Under the pieces are notes generated by a model, which saw nothing but the letters and a program-made list of their open reading frames with translations, was not told the DNA's origin and did no database searches. 64,000 nt of DNA from Beroe forskalii (Eukaryota; Ctenophora; Nuda; Beroida; Beroidae). Shown piece by piece: positions 31,186 through 45,467 of the stretch. Made by a program: the position numbers and the translations under genes. The stretch's first letter is position 1. Every line of letters starts with the position of its first letter. The stretch covers positions 1,670,820 through 1,734,819 of the forward strand of contig WFMF01000006.1 of assembly GCA_011033025.1 (NCBI GenBank). Reading direction: 5' to 3'.

Positions 31186-33500
31186 GTAAATCGTGGCCGA
31201 TCAGGGCTGATCAGCGCCGATCGGAAATTTAAAATTCTCATCGGCGGTCGTAGGCGCTGATCAGCGCTGATGGCCTAAAATCAGCGCTGATCAGCGCCGA
31301 CCAAAACACCTGCATAAGACTTAAGAGCCTTTGTAAACGCCATTTTCCTCATCGGCGCCGATCAGCGCTGATCGCTAACTTGTTAAATTTGAACTGATAT
31401 GGGCATTTGGACGTGTTTCCTTAAAATATAATTCCTGCTGGCCGTGCAGGTGTATTTTACGGCAATTCCTCACACAGGGCTGTAACATTAACACTTAACA
31501 GCATCAACAATCACATCAACAACAACATGAACCAGTTTTACGATACAGTAATGCATTGACGTGACAGTAGAACGTTACAACACAGTTTCATTTCTAGGAC
31601 ACAGTAAAGCAGTAACACCATTACGACACAGTAGGACCGTTACGATACAGTAACACCTTAACGACACAGTAACACCGTTACCACACAGTAACACCGTTAA
31701 TACGACACAGTAACACCATAACAGCACAGTAACGTCGTTACGACACAATAACACCGTTACGACACAGTTACGCAGTTACTACACAGTAACGCAGTTACGA
31801 CGAAGTCACGCAGTTACGATACATTAACGCCGTTACAACACAGTAAGGACGATACCACGTTACACCATTACGACGCAGTCAACTTCAAGCAGTTACAACA
31901 CAGTCTGCACGCAGTTACAACACAGTAACGCAGTTACGACACAGTCACGCAGTTACGACACAGTTTCATTGTTACGTCACAGTAAAACCGTCACAACACA
32001 GTAAGGCAGTACGACACAGTACGGCCGTTAAACGACACATTCAGGCCGTAATAAGCAGTGCTAAAGAAGCGCTGTTACGACATTGCAAGTGTAATGCCGT
32101 TACGACAAAGTAACACTGTTAAGTGTTAGTGTTACGGCACAGTAACGTTGCTTCCCCAGAGTAACGCAGTAACGATACAATAACACTGTAACAACACAGT
32201 AACACCTTTACAATACAGTAATTGTAAGGACGTTAGGACACAGTAACACTGTTACGACATGCAGTTACGACGCATGTAACTTTGTTACCCCAGAGTAATG
32301 CAGTTACAATACAAGTATACAATAACACTGTTACGACTAGCAAACGACCGGTTAAACCATATCTCAATAATTCCGGTCACGGAATTTCAGTTGGCTGAAA
32401 ACGCCCGTCGCCCAGTCAACCGATATTTCTGTTCTATAGTTCTGTTAACCGTCTGTTATAACCTAAACCGTTAATTGCGAGATCAAAATATTCGGTTACG
32501 GTTTCGGTTGGCTAAAACACTTGGTTAACCGGTATTCGGTTTCTGTTCGGTTAACCAGTCCTATCCTAGTCACGCTGTCATGACACTATGACAGTTACAA
32601 AGGCACAGTTATAACAGCGTTACGTCGTTGTATGACTACGATATCTTACCCTCGTGCGCGCACCGCAACGTTTTATAGCTTGAACTCAGAATTGCTGACA
32701 GGGACGGGTCGGACATCGCCCGTCGACTTCGTAACTGTGTCATAACTGCGGAACTCTGTTGTAGCGGTGTTGCTGTGTCGTAACTGCGTGACTGTGTCGT
32801 GTTACTGTGTCGTGATGGTGTTACTGCGTTACTGTGTTGTGACGGTGTTATTTTGTCGTAACAAGGAAACTGTGTCATAACAGTATGATTAGCATATTAC
32901 TGTGTCTTAACGGTGTGACTGTGTCGTTACTGTTTTACTGTGTCGTAATGATGTTATTGTGTCGTAACGACGTCACTGTGTCGTTATAACGGTTCTACTG
33001 TGTCATAACGGTGTCACTGTGCCGTAGAAATGAAACTTTGTTGTAACGGTTCTATTGTCACGTGAAGGCATTACTGCATCTTAAAACCGTTTCATGTTGT
33101 TGTTGATTATGATTGTTGATGCTGTTTAGTGTTAATTTGACATACCTATGCGAGGAATTACCGTAAAATATCACCTGCACGGCCAGCAGGAATTATATTT
33201 TTGAAGGAAACACGCCCAAATGCCCATATCAGTTCAAATTTGAAAAATTAGCGATCGGCGCTGATCAGCACTGATCGGCGCCGATGAGGGAAAATGGCGT
33301 TTTTTACAAAGGCTCTTATTCAGGTGTTTTGGTTGGCGCTGATCAGCGCTGATTTAAGGCCACCAGTGCTGATCGGCGCCGACGGCCACCGATGAGAATT
33401 TGAAAATTTCCGATAAGCGCTGATCAGCGCTGATCGGGGGTGTCGCTGATCATTTGATCAGCGCCGATAGGCGGTGAATCGGCGCTGATCAGCGCCGATT
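31186..33500. mobile_element. 2.3-kb foldback element with array-built arms
   Basis: The left arm (31186-31480) and right arm (33140-33500) are inverted copies. Both carry strings of GCTGATCAGC and GGCGCCGATC palindromes and a shared unique part, such as ATTCCTGCTGGCCGTGCAGG. Inside them, ACACAGTAACACCGTTACGA minisatellites (31500-32340) face the inverse array (32740-33080). The centre (32340-32740) holds GGTTAACCG-type sequence and a decayed MITE. There is no coding sequence. Confidence 0.75.
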
Positions 33501-34312
33501 GCAAATTCAACATCTGCCGAAAAATGAAGATACTATATTTTCTGCTTCGTTTTCAAAGCTTAATTATAATTGGACCTAGCAACTTCATATTCACTGAACA
33601 GATTGATTCATCACAGTTCACACGTCGTTCAACTGTCAAGTAATTGAACCTCAGTTATACCTTATGATTATAGGCAGTAAAGAAGTGAAGCAATGAGTTG
33701 CTGTTAAGATTTTGTACTTCGTTAAGACAAGACGTTTTGATCATTCTAAACAATAAATAATGATAAAAAATACTTAGTACCAAGTAAATAGGTATTGCTC
33801 TAGTAAAGCAAGGAACTGATATAAGTAAATAATTATAAAAAGATCGGCGAATTATAATTCGTCCCTGCTTCCTTGGCTTGGCATCATTCCAAATTATCAT
33901 TAAGTGAACCCAAAGTGTTAAAAATGTGTCCCAGGGGCCGACAATCCGACATAGCACATGCAATTCAAATTCAGTGACTTCACATTCATCTATAATAGAT
34001 TATAAGAGGACGTCTGAATAAGTAAATGGTGTTGGAAACGTGGAACTGTTCAAAGTAGCTCTCGAGTTTTGAAGTAAATAAGTAGGTATTGACCCGACAG
34101 TTACTCGACAAGTAAACAATTAGTTTGTAAACTCATGAAGGGACGAAGGGTACCGCGGAGGGCTTCTAAACAAAATATAATAATTAATGAACTAGTTACG
34201 AGAATAATAAAACCTAAAATTTGCAATTCCCAAACCGCAACATATGACCCGAACAATAGAGTGAATTTCTGACATAAATATAACTTAAGTTCTCCATACT
34301 CTCAGGAGGTTG
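33501..34312. other. No gene seen
   Basis: AT-rich DNA with only short frames. Nothing recognised. Confidence 0.4.
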
Positions 34313-34768
34313 AAGTACCTTATCGGACATAATTATCACGGACTTAAGTTTCACGGACCTAAAATTTCACGGACATTAATATTCACGCTCGATCCTGCCA
34401 CTTCAAATTTCAAGAAAATCTCGAAATTTTCGGTTCGATTTTTTCCACGATTTGAATACTTGATTTCAAGATTTTTTCAATATATTTCGTTAATTAATAT
34501 GATTAATTTCCATATTTCACGTTCTCAGCATAAAAAAGAAGTATAATTTCCTTAAAAATTTTATTATTGCGTTTAAAGAGATAAAGTCAGAAATTTTGCT
34601 TCTCTACCCTAGAAATTTTAAGAGGAAATACCTGGACTTAATTTTCACATACCTGAAAATCACGGACCTTATCACGGACAAAATTTTCACAGACATTTTG
34701 ATTTTGATATTCACGCTGATATGCTCAGCGTGAGTTCAATTTCCGTGATAATTTTGTCCGATCAGGTA
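34313..34768. mobile_element. 455-bp MITE-like element with TATCGGACA ends
   Basis: The left end is TACCTTATCGGACATAATTA and the right end is close to its inverse (TAATTTTGTCCGATCAGGTA). Subterminal TTTCACGGACMT repeats lie at both sides. Confidence 0.6.
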
Positions 34769-34769
34769 T

Positions 34770-35270
34770 GGATCCAGCCCACAATTTTTGGGGGCGTGCA
34801 AATTTAAGGTCACTTGGTGTCACCTCGCGGCGCCTCATCCGCAAAAGGACGTTTTTTTGAATATAAATGTAATTTAATTATGCATTAGTAATGGCAGAGG
34901 TCTGGGGGCGGCAGCTCCCAGAAGCCAGAGGTCTGATGTTTTAATACATGTCAACGCAATAGAATTTTTGCATTGCTTTCATGTCAACAGATCCACCATT
35001 GTTGTCGTGCACAATTTTACTAAATATATTAAAAATGGAAAGAAAGAACAGCAGGGGTCTGGGGGCGGCAGCCCCCAGATGCCAGAGCTCTGGAGCTAAA
35101 AGAAATGTCACCTCAATAGAGTTTTTGCATTGTTTTCATGTCAACAGCTCCATCATTGTTGTACACAATTTCACTAAATATATTAACAAGAATTGCGCCT
35201 GCCGACAAAATTATTGTTGTTTGTCCGTTGTTTCCGTAGGCCGTTTGCAGGCGCTTAATTTCCCTCCCCC
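34770..35270 (+). repeat. Repeat with 157-bp tandem units, forward copy
   Basis: It begins GGATCCAGCCCACAATTTTT, then GGGGGCGTGCAAATTTAAG. Two units carrying GTCTGGGGGCGGCAG start at 34900 and 35057. The same family lies inverted at 52850-53395. Confidence 0.7.
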
Positions 35271-35379
35271 GTGATGCTTGATGTCTTGAAACTCAAAATT
35301 TTGGAAATAATAGTTTAAACGACCTCGGCAGTGGACAACATGCTAATTTTAGTATCGTGCCATCGTGTATTTCGAAATC

Positions 35380-35981
35380 TAAGGGGGTGCACACACGTGG
35401 CTTACAAGCCATGGACTATAAGCCATGGCTTATAAGCTACGTGTGTGCTGTCGATAACTTACCCATGGACTATTATCCATACGTGTGTCTTGGGTGAAAG
35501 TATCGACTACACTCTACGAGAATGTGGAGATTAGTCCATGAAAAATAGCCGGTCTTAAATGTGGTATTACAATCCACATGGCTTGTAAGCTACGTGTGTC
35601 TTGTAGACAATAGTCGACACTGTACATAATTCCGAGAAAAGTTGTATACATTAACGCTAGCCAATCAGGACGCTGTATCTCGCGTGTCATTAACCAATCA
35701 ATAGCTAGAAAAGCGATAGGGGTAATGTTTCCGATATTTCCTGTGTTGTGTTACGATCAGAGCATCCGAGGGTATCACGTCAAATTGCATCAATCAATTT
35801 CTATTCGGGGACTCAGAAGAAACTGCTTTCGAAGTTTTGTTACAATAACGTGTGTTGACAATAGTCTACAAGACACACGTAGGATTCGTGGCTTATACTC
35901 CACGTCGTGTGTCTTCACCCCAAAACTCGGCGTAGACTATAGTCGACATGGCTTATAATCCACGTGTGTGCAGCCCCTTAC
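35380..35981. mobile_element. 600-bp MITE with CACACACGTGG ends
   Basis: The left end is AGGGGGTGCACACACGTGG and the right end the inverse of AGGGGCTGCACACACGTGG. TA is present on both outer sides, and the inverted similarity runs on for about 35 bp. Internal copies of GGCTTATAAGCYACGTGTG occur near both ends. TA target sites suggest a mariner-like source. Confidence 0.7.
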
Positions 35982-36119
35982 TGCTGAATTGAACTTATTA
36001 CCTACTGAAAATTTTCTGTGACATGATTTAAAATCTTTCTGATGAACTGATTGGGCTGTAGGATCACTTTTTGCTATCAGAAAACTGAAGATAAGCTCAG
36101 AAATTAAAAATTTGAAATT

Positions 36120-36215
36120 TGACTATAGTGCGGCCAGAACCCGTGACCTCCAGCGTGACAGCACTGCCAATTTCGACACGTTAGCCGATTGCGCTACGAA
36201 GTCATGACTCATGAT
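36120..36215 (-). mobile_element. tRNA-like SINE head, degenerate
   Basis: The minus strand has an A-box-like TAGCGCAATCGG (36196-36185) and, about 41 nt on, a weak B box, GGGTTCTGGCC (36143-36133). The T-arm is poor, so it is a tRNA-derived relic, not a functional tRNA. Confidence 0.4.
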
Positions 36216-37029
36216 GTGTCATGTTAATTATGTGTGACGATATGTGTAAAATTTCAGTGTCTTATTGTGATATTGATTCAATTTTCCACATCAATTCTCA
36301 AAGGATAGTCAAATTTGGCAAGCCTTCTTCACATTTCCTCGGACAATATCTTTTGAAGGAAAAATCGTGTTTTAGTATTTGAAATGAAGATCAATTTCCA
36401 GGACATTAGTCGATATGAAAACTTTAGTCACTGGGAATGTGGCACGGATTGGCCTGGTCAACGTATAAGATTAAAAATTTTGACAACCGAAAGCTCCAAG
36501 AATTAAGAAATTCGTGATTTTGAATTGAAGATTTGTGATAAGGGGACGGACGGAAGGACGGAAGGAGGGACATTTTCGCGACTGATATTATAAAGGAGCA
36601 ATCCGGACACTTTCAAAAAATTACAGTAGTTGTATTGTAAACCTGGACCTGATATACACATATCCTATTTCTCACCTTCCTAATCCACGATCTCTGCCAA
36701 CCCTCCTCATTGCCTTTTTGTATACACAAAAAGGCCAATGGGGAGAGAAAAAATCATCTTCAGATCCTCTCCATTTTCTTCCCGTATATCAGGGCGCTGG
36801 CAAGCGCCCGCAGCCACGGAAAATTCCCTCCCACCGAGGGCAGCCCAACATTATAACTTTATAATAATATGTAGGTAGATATGTCCTGTCTTCCTGTTCT
36901 TTCGCATTATTGCTTGTTGTCGTGGAATGAAACGACTTCAAAATCTCCTGTACAGCTCCACAGGATTGAAGAAAAATAGCTCGCGCATGGAGAATGTAAC
37001 TCGAGTGTGTAACAAAATTAATATAATTA
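36216..37029. other. No gene seen
   Basis: Contains a GGACGGACGGAAGGACGG tract (36543) and a palindrome GCCTTTTTGTATACACAAAA at about 36713. Confidence 0.4.
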
Positions 37030-37400
37030 CATTCAATTAATATTACATCAAATGAACCAAAACCGTCCAAAATCTGTTCAAAACCTGACCAAACTTGTTC
37101 AAAACTTGTCAAAAAACTGTCCTAAATCTTCCCAAAACCCGTCCAAACCCGTCCAAACTTGTATAAATACCCGTCCAAAACCCGTCTAGAATTTCTTTAA
37201 AATCTATCTAGAACCCGTCGCAAATCCTGTCGAGAACCTGTCAAAAACCCGTCAAGAACCTGTCTAAATCCTGTCCAAAACCCGTCAAGAACCCGTCAAG
37301 AACCCGTCGGAATTTTTTTTTTAAAATGTTGAAACCTGTTTTAATTCAGATCAGAACCTGTCCCTGACCTGTCTGCGTACCTGGCATTCGCCTGTCAACA
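37030..37400 (+). repeat. CCGTCCAAAAC minisatellite, right block
   Basis: Tandem AAAACCCGTC-type units, same family and same orientation as 30300-30775. Confidence 0.8.
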
Positions 37401-37444
37401 ACCTGTCCATCAAAAGTGGACGGGGTACCGTGTGTCAGGAGGCC

Positions 37445-38054
37445 TAATATATTCACATCATATAGATTTCGAAAGAGGAATGATACTTTTTTTCAGAATA
37501 AACGATTGAATGTATGAATTACATATGGAAATATCATCAGAATCTACCTCTAAAAAGTAATTCATACCAAAGTTGAATTAACCTACATACACCAAATAAT
37601 ATAGGTACTAATCTTAATATACAAGTTACAACTAAAATTTTGATTCATTTTAAATCAATCGTGCTTCATATATAAAATGAGTTCATACCAAAAGACTAAA
37701 AGTTAATAAAAGTTCATACCAAAATTGAAATAATTCAATTTATACCATTTAAATTACGTATGCCTATATGCCTACAATTCTCCGTTATCGAATTGTATAG
37801 GTATTTATGATCCCAAACATTAATATACATATACTATCATTACTACACTACTACAATTATACATTCAGGTATACATTCATCAGAAGATTATATTGAACCT
37901 AAAAACGTGTCACTAGTACCAATGTACCATGATATAAACATATAAAAACATATATCAATGATTCAGCGCACAGATAGATAATGTTAATCACATATAGGTA
38001 CATAATATCTTGTATCATCCAGAGCAAACGCTCTAACACACAAACATGATCAAT
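37445..38054. other. AT-rich stretch, no gene
   Basis: A 3' flank of the minus-strand gene that ends at 38055. Only short ATACATA-type runs are seen. Confidence 0.4.
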
Positions 38055-40041
<1,987 letters not shown>

Positions 40042-40415
40042 ACTGTGTGGATTTGAATATTTCACAATTGCAGTTGATTAATGATAGGAAATTTTAACTT
40101 ATTGAAAACTCACAATTAGATTATCTAATCAAACACGATTCTTAAAAAAATCAATAATCCGTATCAATGAGTTGTGGATTAAGAAGAAGTTAGAAATTTG
40201 AAGTTGAAGCAGACTGAACTAACTGATGAGAGATAACCCACTCAATGAATGAAATAAAGTCAGCATCTGTTTATGATAATATAGCATATCCATGCATATT
40301 ATATTGAATTGTGAAATTTATCAAATCCAAATAAGGATATTTTTTATGTTAGAATTCTGGATTATTATGCTCGTGTGAATTCTGAATTTTCTGAATCATT
40401 ATGCTTGTGGGCATA
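40042..40415. other. Upstream flank of the minus-strand gene
   Basis: AT-rich. The promoter is expected here but no element stands out. Confidence 0.35.
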
Positions 40416-40908
40416 ATCCACGATTTTTGCAAGTTCACCTGAATTCGCCGCGAATTCGCCGCGAATTCAGGTGAATTCAGGTGAATTCAGGTGAATTCGC
40501 GGCGGAGTTCGCCAAAAAAATTTTTTGGCGGACTCCGCCGGAGTCCGCCGGAGTCCGCCGCGGACTCTGGCGAATTCACTTGAATTCACCTGAATTCGCC
40601 GCGAATACATGCGTATTCGGTGTACTAGTTCGCCAATTTTTCAGTTCACCCAGGTGAACTGCCAGTTCGCGGCGAATTCGCGGCGAACTAGTTCGCCTGA
40701 ATTCAGATGGCGGAGTCCGCCGGAGTCCGCCGCAGTCCGCCAGAGTTCACCGCAGTCCGCCAGAGTTCACCGGAGGGAAACATGCCCAAAAGCCCAAATC
40801 AGTACGAATTTAACAAATTAGAGAATTAGCGATCGGCGATGAAGGAAAACTGCGTTATTGCAATTGCAAAGGCTCTTCTTATACGAGGGAGTTTGGAGTG
40901 CCACCAAT

Positions 40909-40990
40909 GGTTCCATTGGCAACAATGTTGATGCTGATTGTCACGACTCGTGACAATCAGCATCAACATTGTTGCCAAATGCCAATGGAA
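40909..40990. repeat. Near-perfect palindrome of 59-80 bp
   Basis: The arms are GGCAACAATGTTGATGCTGA... and its exact inverse, 29 bp each around one central base at 40947. It extends outward with one small gap to CCAATGGTTCCATT / GAACCA. Confidence 0.9.
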
Positions 40991-41099
40991 CCAGTTGCTT
41001 CGGCTTATGACTCCCATAGCAACCGTACGACTTTCCATAGCAACCAGCCTTAAAACTGAGGAGTTTTCAGCAATGCTTCGGCTTATGACTCGACCATAG

Positions 41100-41330
41100 C
41101 AACCGTACGACTACCCATAGGGGCGGGGACCATGTTTTTTTTGTATTTTTTTGTATTTTTTTGTCCAACCATTTTTTGTCCAACTTCCAAAAATAGGGTA
41201 CATTTTGGACAAAAAAATACAAAAAAATACAAATATATACAAAAAAATAAAATTCGAAATACTAAGCCTTTGTAAATGAGGTAATCCTGTGACAAGAGCC
41301 ACCTCGACGTTTCTTAACAATCCCGACCAA
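41100..41330. repeat. TTTTTTGTA/TACAAAAAA inverted repeat
   Basis: GTATTTTTTTGTATTTTTTT and TTTTTGTCC runs face their inverses (GGACAAAAAAATAC) around 41190. Confidence 0.7.
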
Positions 41331-41539
41331 AAATCAACATTTCTTTGATCAAATCTCGACCAAACCTTAATAAAATCCCGACAGACTTCATCTGATTTTT
41401 GAAATTCTTAACTATATAATTGATGGTCCTGGTTGCTCTTATTAACCTTAACAATCCTTATACCCTTACCTTACTCAAAGCTTTACCTCTCACCAGTGAC
41501 CAAAACCCTAGCTATAATCCTAATTAAGGCCGTAACCTG

Positions 41540-41990
41540 TCGTCAAAACCCATAAAAAACTTTTTTTTTAAAAATTTAAACAATTGGAGACCTTTAAATT
41601 TCATGAGGGCAAAATTTTCAAATTTGTTCCCCTTTTTTTCGCTAATTCATCAAGGGGGCAAACTTTTGGTTTGCCATTGCCAGAAAACCTAAAAAAGCCA
41701 AATTTTCAAAGGGAAAGCCCATTTTTTACGGGAAAAGGGAATTAAAATTTTAACCCTAAAAAATAGAGGTAATGACCTGTGTTCAGCCCCTTTTTAAAGC
41801 CAACTAAAAAACAAAAAACGCGATATTTTGACGAAAAAGGACCTAACCCCACAAGAAGAAAACTGATTTTGGTTAATGCAAAAAAATTTTGAAAACCAAT
41901 ATAATCCAATTTTTTTGACAAAAACAATGGTTATACCAAGAAATCAGATTGAAATAACCCCCAAGGGGGAAATTTTAAATTAAGGGAAAA
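41540..41990. other. Homopolymer-stretched sequence, quality doubtful
   Basis: Many 4-8-base runs of A, T, C and G with no reading frame, similar in look to the unreliable stretch at 9.9-11 kb. Confidence 0.4.
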
Positions 41991-42514
41991 ATACAATCCT
42001 TTCTTAGGAAGGATTCTTACCTAACCTATAATAAAGCAGAAAGTGACATGACTCTTGGTTGGGATTGCGCGGAACAGCACCATTTTGACAAGGCTCAAGC
42101 TATGGATCCAATTACGTCTTTGTACTGAAACAATGGCATTCCATCTCACACCCCACTAGGACCAGATCACTCGGTATGTACAATAACTGCCTTTTTATTT
42201 AGGTGTAAATATTATTGTAATTACAGGCCAAAATTAATTAAGTGCCTATTCATTGGACGAGAAGCAGATGTGCATTGATACCATGATGTGCATTGATACC
42301 ATGATAGTAAGCGAAATTCCCCCCATAGCAACCAGTACAAAAACTATGGTTTTAGGCGAAGCACTCTACCAACCTACACCACCTACCCCGACCGTATTCA
42401 CATCTTAACATGACCATAATCGTACCCCAGCCCATCACAGCTTAAAACTGAGGAGTTTTCAATTCATTATGACTCCATCCAGAATCTGACTACCCCTTAC
42501 TGTTAGTAACGAAA

Positions 42515-43505
42515 ATGTAAAACTGAGGAGTTTTCGGCGAAGCTTCGGCTTATGACTCCCATAGCAACCGTACGACTTTCCATAGCAACCAGCCTTAAAA
42601 CTGAGGAGTTTTCAGCAAAGCTTCGGCTTATGACTCCCATAGCAACCGTACGACTTCCCATAGCAACCAGCCTTAAAACTGAGGAGTTTTCGGCGAAGCT
42701 TCGGCTTATGACTCCCATAGCAACCGTACGACTACCCATAGCAACCAGTCTAAAAACTGAGGAGTTTTCAGCGAAGCTTCGGCTTATGACTCCCATAGCA
42801 ACCGTACGACTACCCATAGCAACCAGCCTAAAAACTGAGGAGTTTCAGCGAAGCTACCCATAGCAACCAGCCTTAAAACTGAGGAGTTTTCGGCGAAGCT
42901 TCGGCTTATGACTCCCATAGCAACAGTACGACTACCCATAGCAACGAGCCTTAAAACTGAGGAGTTTTCGGCGAAGCTTCGGCTTATGACTCCCATAGCA
43001 ACCGTACGACTTTCCATAGCAACCAGCCTTAAAACTGAGGAGTTTTCAGCAAAGCTTCGGCTTATGACTCGACCATAGCAACCGTACGACTTCCCATAGC
43101 AACTAGTCTAAAAACTGAGGAGTTTTCAGCGAAGCTTCGGCTTATGACTCCCATAGCAACCGTACTACTTCCCATAGCAACCAGTCTAAAAACTGAGGAG
43201 TTTTCGGCGAAGCTTCGGCTTATGACTCCCATAGCAACCGTACGACTACCCATAGCAACCAGCCTAAAAACTGAGGAGTTTTCAGCGAAGCTTCGGCTTA
43301 TGACTCCCATAGCAACCGTACGACTACCCATAGCAACCAGCCTTAAAACTGAGGAGTTTTCGGCGAAGCTTCGGCTTATGACTCCCATAGCAACAGTACG
43401 ACTACCCATAGCAACCAGCCTTAAAACTGAGGAGTTTTCGGCGAAGCTTCGGCTTATGACTCCCATAGCAACCGTACGACTACCCATAGCAACCAGCCTA
43501 AAAGC
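42515..43505. repeat. 78-bp tandem repeat, about 12 copies
   Basis: AAAACTGAGGAGTTTT recurs with a 78-bp period from 42521. Each unit contains hairpins AAAACTGAGGAGTTTT and CGAAGCTTCG and a doubled CCATAGCAACCG motif. One unit is shortened at 42841-42860. Because 78 is a multiple of three, both strands show 26-residue repeat frames. I do not regard these as genes. Single diverged units occur at 40990-41110. Confidence 0.93.
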
Positions 43506-44690
43506 ATTGGAATTAGTCGATTTTAGCCGGAAATAGGTCAAAAAGTGCCTCTAAATCCAGGACATAAGTCATAAGTCAAAATGAAAACTTTAGTCAAAAT
43601 AAAAACTTTAGTCACGAGGGTCTGTCATCGGCCGACAACATTGAACTATTGAACTGTGCTGTAAGTGTAACGGTGATACTGTGTCGTAACAGTGGTACTG
43701 TGTCGTGGGTTACTGTATGAGTATCGTCACGGTTCTACTGTGTCGTAACGGTGTTACTGTGTCGTAACGGTGTTACTGCATCGTAATACAGTTCTACTGT
43801 GTTGCTGAGTCGTAACAGTGTCATGTTACTGTGTCGTAACGGTGTGACTGTGTCGTAGCCTAACTGTAAGTGTATCGTAAAACTGCTAAAGTGCTAAGTG
43901 TTAATGTTACATACCTGTACTCAATACTCATGTACGCGAGGAATTCCCATAAAACGTCCAGTAGGGTAAGGATTTGTTAGGTTTTAAGGGTAAGGATTAA
44001 GGTTAGGTTTTTGGTTAGGGCAGGTTTAGGATACAAAAAATGAACTTTAGATCTGTGACGTCACTCAGAGTCGTTTACAAGGGAGACATACCTGTAAACG
44101 GCTCCTAATGACGTCATTGTCTGACGTCGTCAGGGGGCCAGGCAACACCTGACAATGACGTCAGATCTTGATGTCAATTTTTTTCTAGTGTCCTAACCAA
44201 CACCCCAACCCTAACCCTAAGGTTCTTTGGATCCATGACGTCACGCATATGGTAGACATTGTGAATCGCATCTTAGTCTCACATAAGCGTGCCAGACGTG
44301 ACTAAGTTCCTTCAAAGTTCAGGTGAATTCGCCGCGAACTGAGCTCACCTGAGTTCACGCAAGTTCGCCCAAGTTCGCTCAAGTTCACCTGAGTTCGCCG
44401 CGAGTTCGCGGCGGACATCAGTTCGCCGCGAATTCGCCGCGAACTTGTTCGCCTGGGTGAACTGAAAAATTGGCGAACTAGTACACCGAATACGCGTGTA
44501 TTCGCGGCGAATTCAGGTGAATTCAGGTGAATTCGCCAGAGTCCGCGGCGGACTCCGGCGGAGTCCGGCGGAGTCCGCCAAAAAAATTTTTTGGCAAACT
44601 CCGCCGCGAATTCACCTGAATTCACCTGAATTCGCGGCGAATTCGCGGCGAATTCAGGTGAACTTGCAAAAATCGTGGATTATGCCCATA

Positions 44691-45467
44691 GATTACTATC
44701 GGTTATTATATGACAACGTAAGGAACATGTAATTTTACGTTTTATTTTCTGGAAACCATCAGCCCACTCACCTGAGACATATTATAGTAATGGAGACAAG
44801 CTTTTTAACATCTTGAGAATAATGATTTTAAAATGAAGTATTTGGAAATATAGTGAAGTGACGCAAATGTCAGAAAAATGTTCCTTCTATGAACAAAATG
44901 CGAAAAACACAATACAATCTGACGGTTGCGTGTACCACAAAATTATATAGAATCGTATTATTTTAGTGATTTTAGTGATTGTAGTGATTTCGAATTGATT
45001 AAACGAAAACTGACATCTTGATATCGGCATTAATTGGAGAAAACTTCGAGCCCATTCAATCTAATTGGACTACTCTATACGAATATATCATGACGAATAG
45101 AATGACCTCAAATTTGATCTAAATGTAATGGACTCAGTAATTAATAAATTGATTACCATGCGAACTATTACTGCTGTAAATGTTAGTTATAATGCTGACG
45201 AAACCGACGAAACGACGAAGATACGGTGTACCATAACTGAATATTAATCTCTAACTCTACTCCTGCAACGAGTCGCACTGGTACTCAGTAAAGCCTCTGG
45301 CACTTAAATTTCAATCTACAATCTACATTACTCAAAACTGCCAGCGCTACACATAACATGGACAGTGGACTTTCAACACCAGCCTTTACGAGTATGACAG
45401 ATGTATAACACACGACTCGAGGCAAATCTCTAAAGGCAAAAGTCATGACGACAATATCTACAAGCCC
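44691..45467. other. No clear gene
   Basis: AT-rich to 45240. The last 200 bases have more even composition and may belong to a host exon that continues past the MITE (45695-46028). Confidence 0.4.

Larger units (their letters stand above)
30279..37444. mobile_element. 7.2-kb composite bounded by 26-bp inverted termini and TAA
   Basis: The left terminus is GGCCTCCTGACACACGGTAC (26 bp match in all) and the right terminus its exact inverse. TAA flanks both (30276-30278, 37445-37447), as in Harbinger-type elements. Next to each end lies an AACCCGTCCAA-type minisatellite in the same orientation (30300-30775 and 37030-37400). No transposase is present. The inner 6 kb is made of other repeats, so this is probably a MITE of about 1 kb split by later insertions. 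Confidence 0.65.
40416..44690. mobile_element. 4.3-kb foldback element with palindrome-array arms
   Basis: The outer ends are GGGCATAATCCACGATTTTT and its exact inverse. Each arm (40416-40770 and 44320-44690) is about 350 bp of GAATTCGCCGCGAATTC and GGACTCCGCCGGAGTCC palindromes and is inverted relative to the other, so the ends could pair over hundreds of bases. The interior holds a long perfect palindrome, a 78-bp array, GTAACGGTGTTACTGTGTCG minisatellite (43670-43900) and MITE pieces. It shares inner segments (GGGAAACATGCCCAAA, GGAATTCC) with the foldback at 31186-33500. Confidence 0.75.

Noticed and set aside
36120-36215. Functional tRNA gene on the minus strand
   Set aside because: The B box is degenerate and the T-arm does not form. 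At best a SINE relic.
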